From Helicoverpa zea (lineage: Eukaryota > Arthropoda > Insecta > Lepidoptera > Noctuidae): 64,000 nt of DNA. Under the pieces are notes generated by a model that ran no database searches, was not told the origin of the DNA, and worked only from the letters and a program-made list of their open reading frames with translations. The position numbers and the translations under genes are program-made. Each line of letters starts with the position of its first letter. The stretch's first letter is position 1. The stretch covers positions 11,240,001-11,304,000 of the forward strand of contig NC_061453.1 in NCBI RefSeq assembly GCF_022581195.2, written 5' to 3'. Below are positions 60,216-64,000 of this stretch, in pieces.

Positions 60216-62171
60216 GTAAGTATAACAGCCGTATCGAATGATATCATGTTCTTGAACACTTATTTTGTCAGTGTATGTAAGTCAGCCGAGGAAGCATATG
60301 TTTGTGCACGGTTGAATAGTATTGCCTAGATATAAAATACATTCAGTATGCATTGACATAATTATATAGCTTTTATCTTTACTGATTCATTTGGTTTTGC
60401 TTGCATCCTGCGGGAACTTCTTCCCCTTACCGGATAACTCTAGGGATTACCTCCTACAAAGTCACAAACTTTACCAAAATATAGTACAACTATAAATAAC
60501 AATGATAAAATCATACACAAAACGAAAACTTCTCAACGCATATCGTCAAATAATTAAAAGTCTATGCTGTTACCCTGAAGAAATCTCGTATTGAATATCA
60601 CAGTAACATTTTGCCTAAACGAGGAGAATGTGATGATGAAAATTATGGGCTTGGCCATCATAGAAACTGTTAAATCCAAATCCAAGCCGAAAACTGCTAG
60701 ACCTAGGGATACAGTGAGATCGTTCTGCGTGAATCGGGTTGTCAATAATCAACAAAATATAGGGTAGCTGTGTGTAATTAAAATGTCAAGAAATCTGTAA
60801 AAGTAGTTTTATTAATATCTAATATTCACGCGTAAGTGTCAGAAATCAACGAGGAAATGAATTCATGGACTCTTATGTAAGTGAACTAGTTCATGCAATA
60901 AGGAATATTAATTTCAGTTATGAATATGCACGCATGTTTATGCATATTATGTACGAAACTTGACGTATGCATACAGCTTAGCGATACATGAAAAATTCAG
61001 CGTAGGGCAGCTTTTGAAAAAGTTTTCTGAATACCTTTGGCTTTTAAACTAAATATAGTTGTCCAGGGCTGGACTTAGAATTTTTTCCTCTTGTTTTAAC
61101 AATGATCCTAATGCCGTAGAGCCTATGTTAGCACCACCATAAATTTTTCAAAACAAGAAATGTAGGTCTTTTTCCTTTGAAAGTTTTGCTCACATTGAGG
61201 GCTTAAGATTTTGAAGTGCTTTACTCTGAAAAACTCTGTAACCCTGACAACTATTATTAAAGTATTTTGTCAAAACGCAAACATGTTTGCAGAGCCAAGA
61301 ACCCACAACACAGGGAATCCTAATATGGGATCTGGAATATCAACCAACATTGTAAAAAAAATCTGTTAATCTGTATTTTTTATTTTTATTATTGCACCTT
61401 CGATAGTTTTAGACCTACCCTAAAATTTTCAAAATTGCACCCTTTAACCACCAAGTGCACACCTGCACTCAGCTTATAGTATACCTAGGGTTGAATGGAG
61501 CATCTTCCGTTTTCTTTCAGCGCGTGAGTAAAAATAGAAAGCGACGTATTTCAGGGCCCCGTGACCACGTCAAAGGGTTCCGTGGTTTTTTTGCTAAGTC
61601 CCGGCAGTGGAAGGGTTAACATCTTGTTGTTATGCGGTATTTATGCTTCTGTTTAGGGTTGAAACAAGTGTCCTTTATTTATTTTTTCTCTGATGATTTT
61701 ATTTAATTAAGTAAATAGTGGTTTAGTAGTTAAGTATGGTAACCTTAAATTTCAGAAAAATCGATTGCTATATCGGAATAACAATACATAATTCATATCA
61801 TGAATAATACATGACAATACAAAATTGATTTATCAGTCTTTATAATGACTATGATCATCTATTTTTTAACTATGCTTACGTTCTTACAGCAATCAACACG
61901 TTTTACAAAATTGACATGATAACATACTTAAGCAGATAAAACATCTCTTTCTTCTGAAAGATCTTTAATCTAAACCAGCTGTTTTCGAAAATAACCTAAG
62001 TACAGGTCACTCCGAACAATGCCTTACAATTACAGTCTGACCTTCTACAGCAATAGTCATAAAGGCTAAAAAAATCTCAAATATTGAACAGATTTCCATA
62101 AATGGTATGCTGGTCACGTTCTGATCCTGAACATATTCTAGATCACATATGACGTCACGAACAGACTTAAT

Positions 62172-62430
62172 CGTATGAAGTTTTCAATTCACATTTTCTT
62201 TAGGCGGATTAGTTAAATTTTGCACGGAATTCGAACAAAGTTGAGTGCAAATGTTAGTTTTAAACAAATTGCTACATTTACTAACGTTTAGCTACTAACT
62301 CGTTTGAAGTTTTCAATTCACATTTTCTTAGGCGGATTAGTTAAATTTTGCACGGAATTCGAACAAAGTTGAGTGCAAATGTTAGTTTTAAACAAATTGC
62401 TACATTTACTAACGTTTAGCTACTTAACTC
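62172..62430 (+). repeat. Tandem duplication, 129 bp x 2
   Basis: Units 62172-62300 and 62301-62430 differ by about three changes: a single T in a T run (CTTTAGG / CTTAGG), CGTATG / CGTTTG, and one T in GCTACTAA / GCTACTTAA. No gene sense. Confidence 0.93.
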
Positions 62431-64000
62431 GTTCGGACTTTTCGACATTAGCTAATATTTAACAATTCTCTATAGGCGGACATTTCCTACGACCAATTCT
62501 AGTTCAAATCTATAGGCTAAAGAGTATGTTTGCTTTCTTGAACACGCTTGTCTCAGGAACTACTGGTCTTCTAATCAGGTAATTCTTTTAGTGTTAGATG
62601 TCCATTTATCGAGAAAGCCTACTATTTAGGGTGCACTGAAGAAGTGGGAGTATGTAATAGGATTCGAGCCTGCCCTAGGACCACAGACTATTTATACATT
62701 CGTTATTTATACCTTAGGATCTATGCGAAAGTTAAGTTCAATTAGTAAGTTTTTTTGTGAGGCTAATCAAGATGTCATGATGATAACGAATGCGCTGAGT
62801 AGTTCCCAATTATTTAAATCTCTCCTCGCAGAATAGTTAATATTTAACAATTCTCTATGGGCAAACAGTACCAACGATCCCACCAATTTTGGTTCTAATG
62901 TTATACAAGTTAGGTAAAGTTTAAGTTACAATTTACATAGCGTCCTAAAGGACCACTTGGTCCTGTTTGTTTAAACTAAGATGAGTGTGAAAAGTGCTCC
63001 TATAATATTGAAATAGGACTATTGTGAAACAGTGTTTGTATTTATCTATAAACATGTAGATATACATACATGTTTGAAATGTTGAAAACTCTTCTGCTTT
63101 CTGAGACCTACAAAAAATTTAAACTTATTGAATTTTTTCATAAGGCTTGTTTTAATATCAGTTTACATTATGTGTTTGTGTCTGCTGTAATTCCTAAATA
63201 TGGATTTTTCATATAGGCTTTACCTTTTTACTTCATGTTCGTTAATTTATTGCGTTTTAAAAAGCAGCTCCAATTTTTTTGGTTTTAAAAGCTTGTAACA
63301 TTCTAGACAGCCAGTGTGAATCATGATAAATTGTTTGTAAAAATATTGATCATAAGGTTAAGGTTACACTAAATAACCAGCGTCCCACAAGGTAAACATT
63401 TAAATTATTCGACGTTTAGTAATCTTAAAAATCTTTATACCTAGGTAGGTAGGTACCCTTCAAGACAGAATAGGACCAGAAGAAAAGTCAACCAAAGCGC
63501 CTTTTTTTTTTCATTTGCATCTGAAAAAAAAAAACATTTTGTAATAAATTAGGTCGCAAGCTCGGAACACAATCAATTCACCCAAAGCTACTCATGTAGT
63601 TGTCTCAAGTACTACAAGCGCGCGTAACATATGATTTAAGAGCTTCTTTTGATCTCCGCCGCTCCATCGTCACGGACATTCAGAATGCCTCACACCTGTT
63701 CCGATCCGAGAATAGTTGCAAGCCCGGATATTAATCAAAAATGTTAATGTTTTATCTTGTGGGTGAGTAATTTATAGGTAGAACGACCTACTAGTAACAG
63801 TACTACCAAAAGTTTTATGTTGTGCCATAGTTGTAGGAATAAGAAAAGTATTTTGTAGTCTATAGGTAGTATCAACCAATGTTTTGTTGTAAAAACTATG
63901 GTCTAAAAATCGCTCCATTAGTTCCCAAGTTTATTTGTCCGAACACGCTGCTCGAACAAACTCATCACCTTTATATTATTAGAAAGTACCTGTAGTTTTT

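Larger units (their letters stand above)
58500..64000. other. Gene-poor right end
   Basis: AT-rich. Slightly GC-richer pieces at 58810-58920, 61440-61620 and 63640-63720 show no open frame with splice sites that I would defend. A decayed Lep1-like start lies near 62508 (TCTATAGGCTAAAGAGTATG). Confidence 0.45.

Noticed and set aside
62172..62430. CRISPR-like array
   Set aside because: Only two long near-identical tandem units with no spacers, in a eukaryotic genome.

Overview
The window reads as nuclear DNA of a moth, most likely an owlet moth (Noctuidae or a close relative). It is AT-rich and gene-poor, and crowded with repeat families typical of Lepidoptera: Lep1-like Helitrons ending in CTAG, a 379-bp tRNA-headed SINE resembling the HaSE family of Helicoverpa, RTE-type LINE ends, and many short terminal-inverted-repeat elements. 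The species-level inference rests on remembered repeat families, not on a search.

One gene can be read with confidence. It is a serotonin receptor of the insect 5-HT2A (5-HT2alpha) type, on the minus strand. Four coding exons were joined by hand from splice sites and unbroken frame: 19405-20056, 18003-18105, 8219-8340 and 4002-4200. Together they give residues 1-358, from the start codon through TM5 into the third intracellular loop. TM6, TM7 and the tail must lie beyond position 1 or in small exons I could not find. The first coding exon carries 60 nt of leader (20057-20116) with a short upstream ORF, behind a clear splice acceptor, so further 5' exons and the promoter lie somewhere to the right of 20117.

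Layout: 1-4001 is intron or downstream sequence with a small inverted-repeat element, a Helitron, a perfect 57-nt hairpin and a CpG-rich block. 4002-20116 is the receptor, whose introns hold a GC-rich foldback element, LINE ends with target duplications, SINE remnants, a solo LTR and a 530-bp TIR element. 20117-64000 holds no gene I can support. It contains five copies of one ~300-bp inverted-repeat family, two complete SINEs with target duplications, Helitrons, a 0.96-kb DNA transposon with 31-bp TIRs and a residual acidic reading frame, tandem duplications, and a candidate 57-nt exon at 57639-57695.

The points most worth following are the receptor's GRY in place of DRY, Phe at the conserved TM5 tyrosine position, its cysteine-rich N-terminus, the perfect 27-bp-arm hairpin near 1.9 kb, and the uncatalogued DNA transposon at 40.7-41.7 kb. 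I saw no new multi-gene system.
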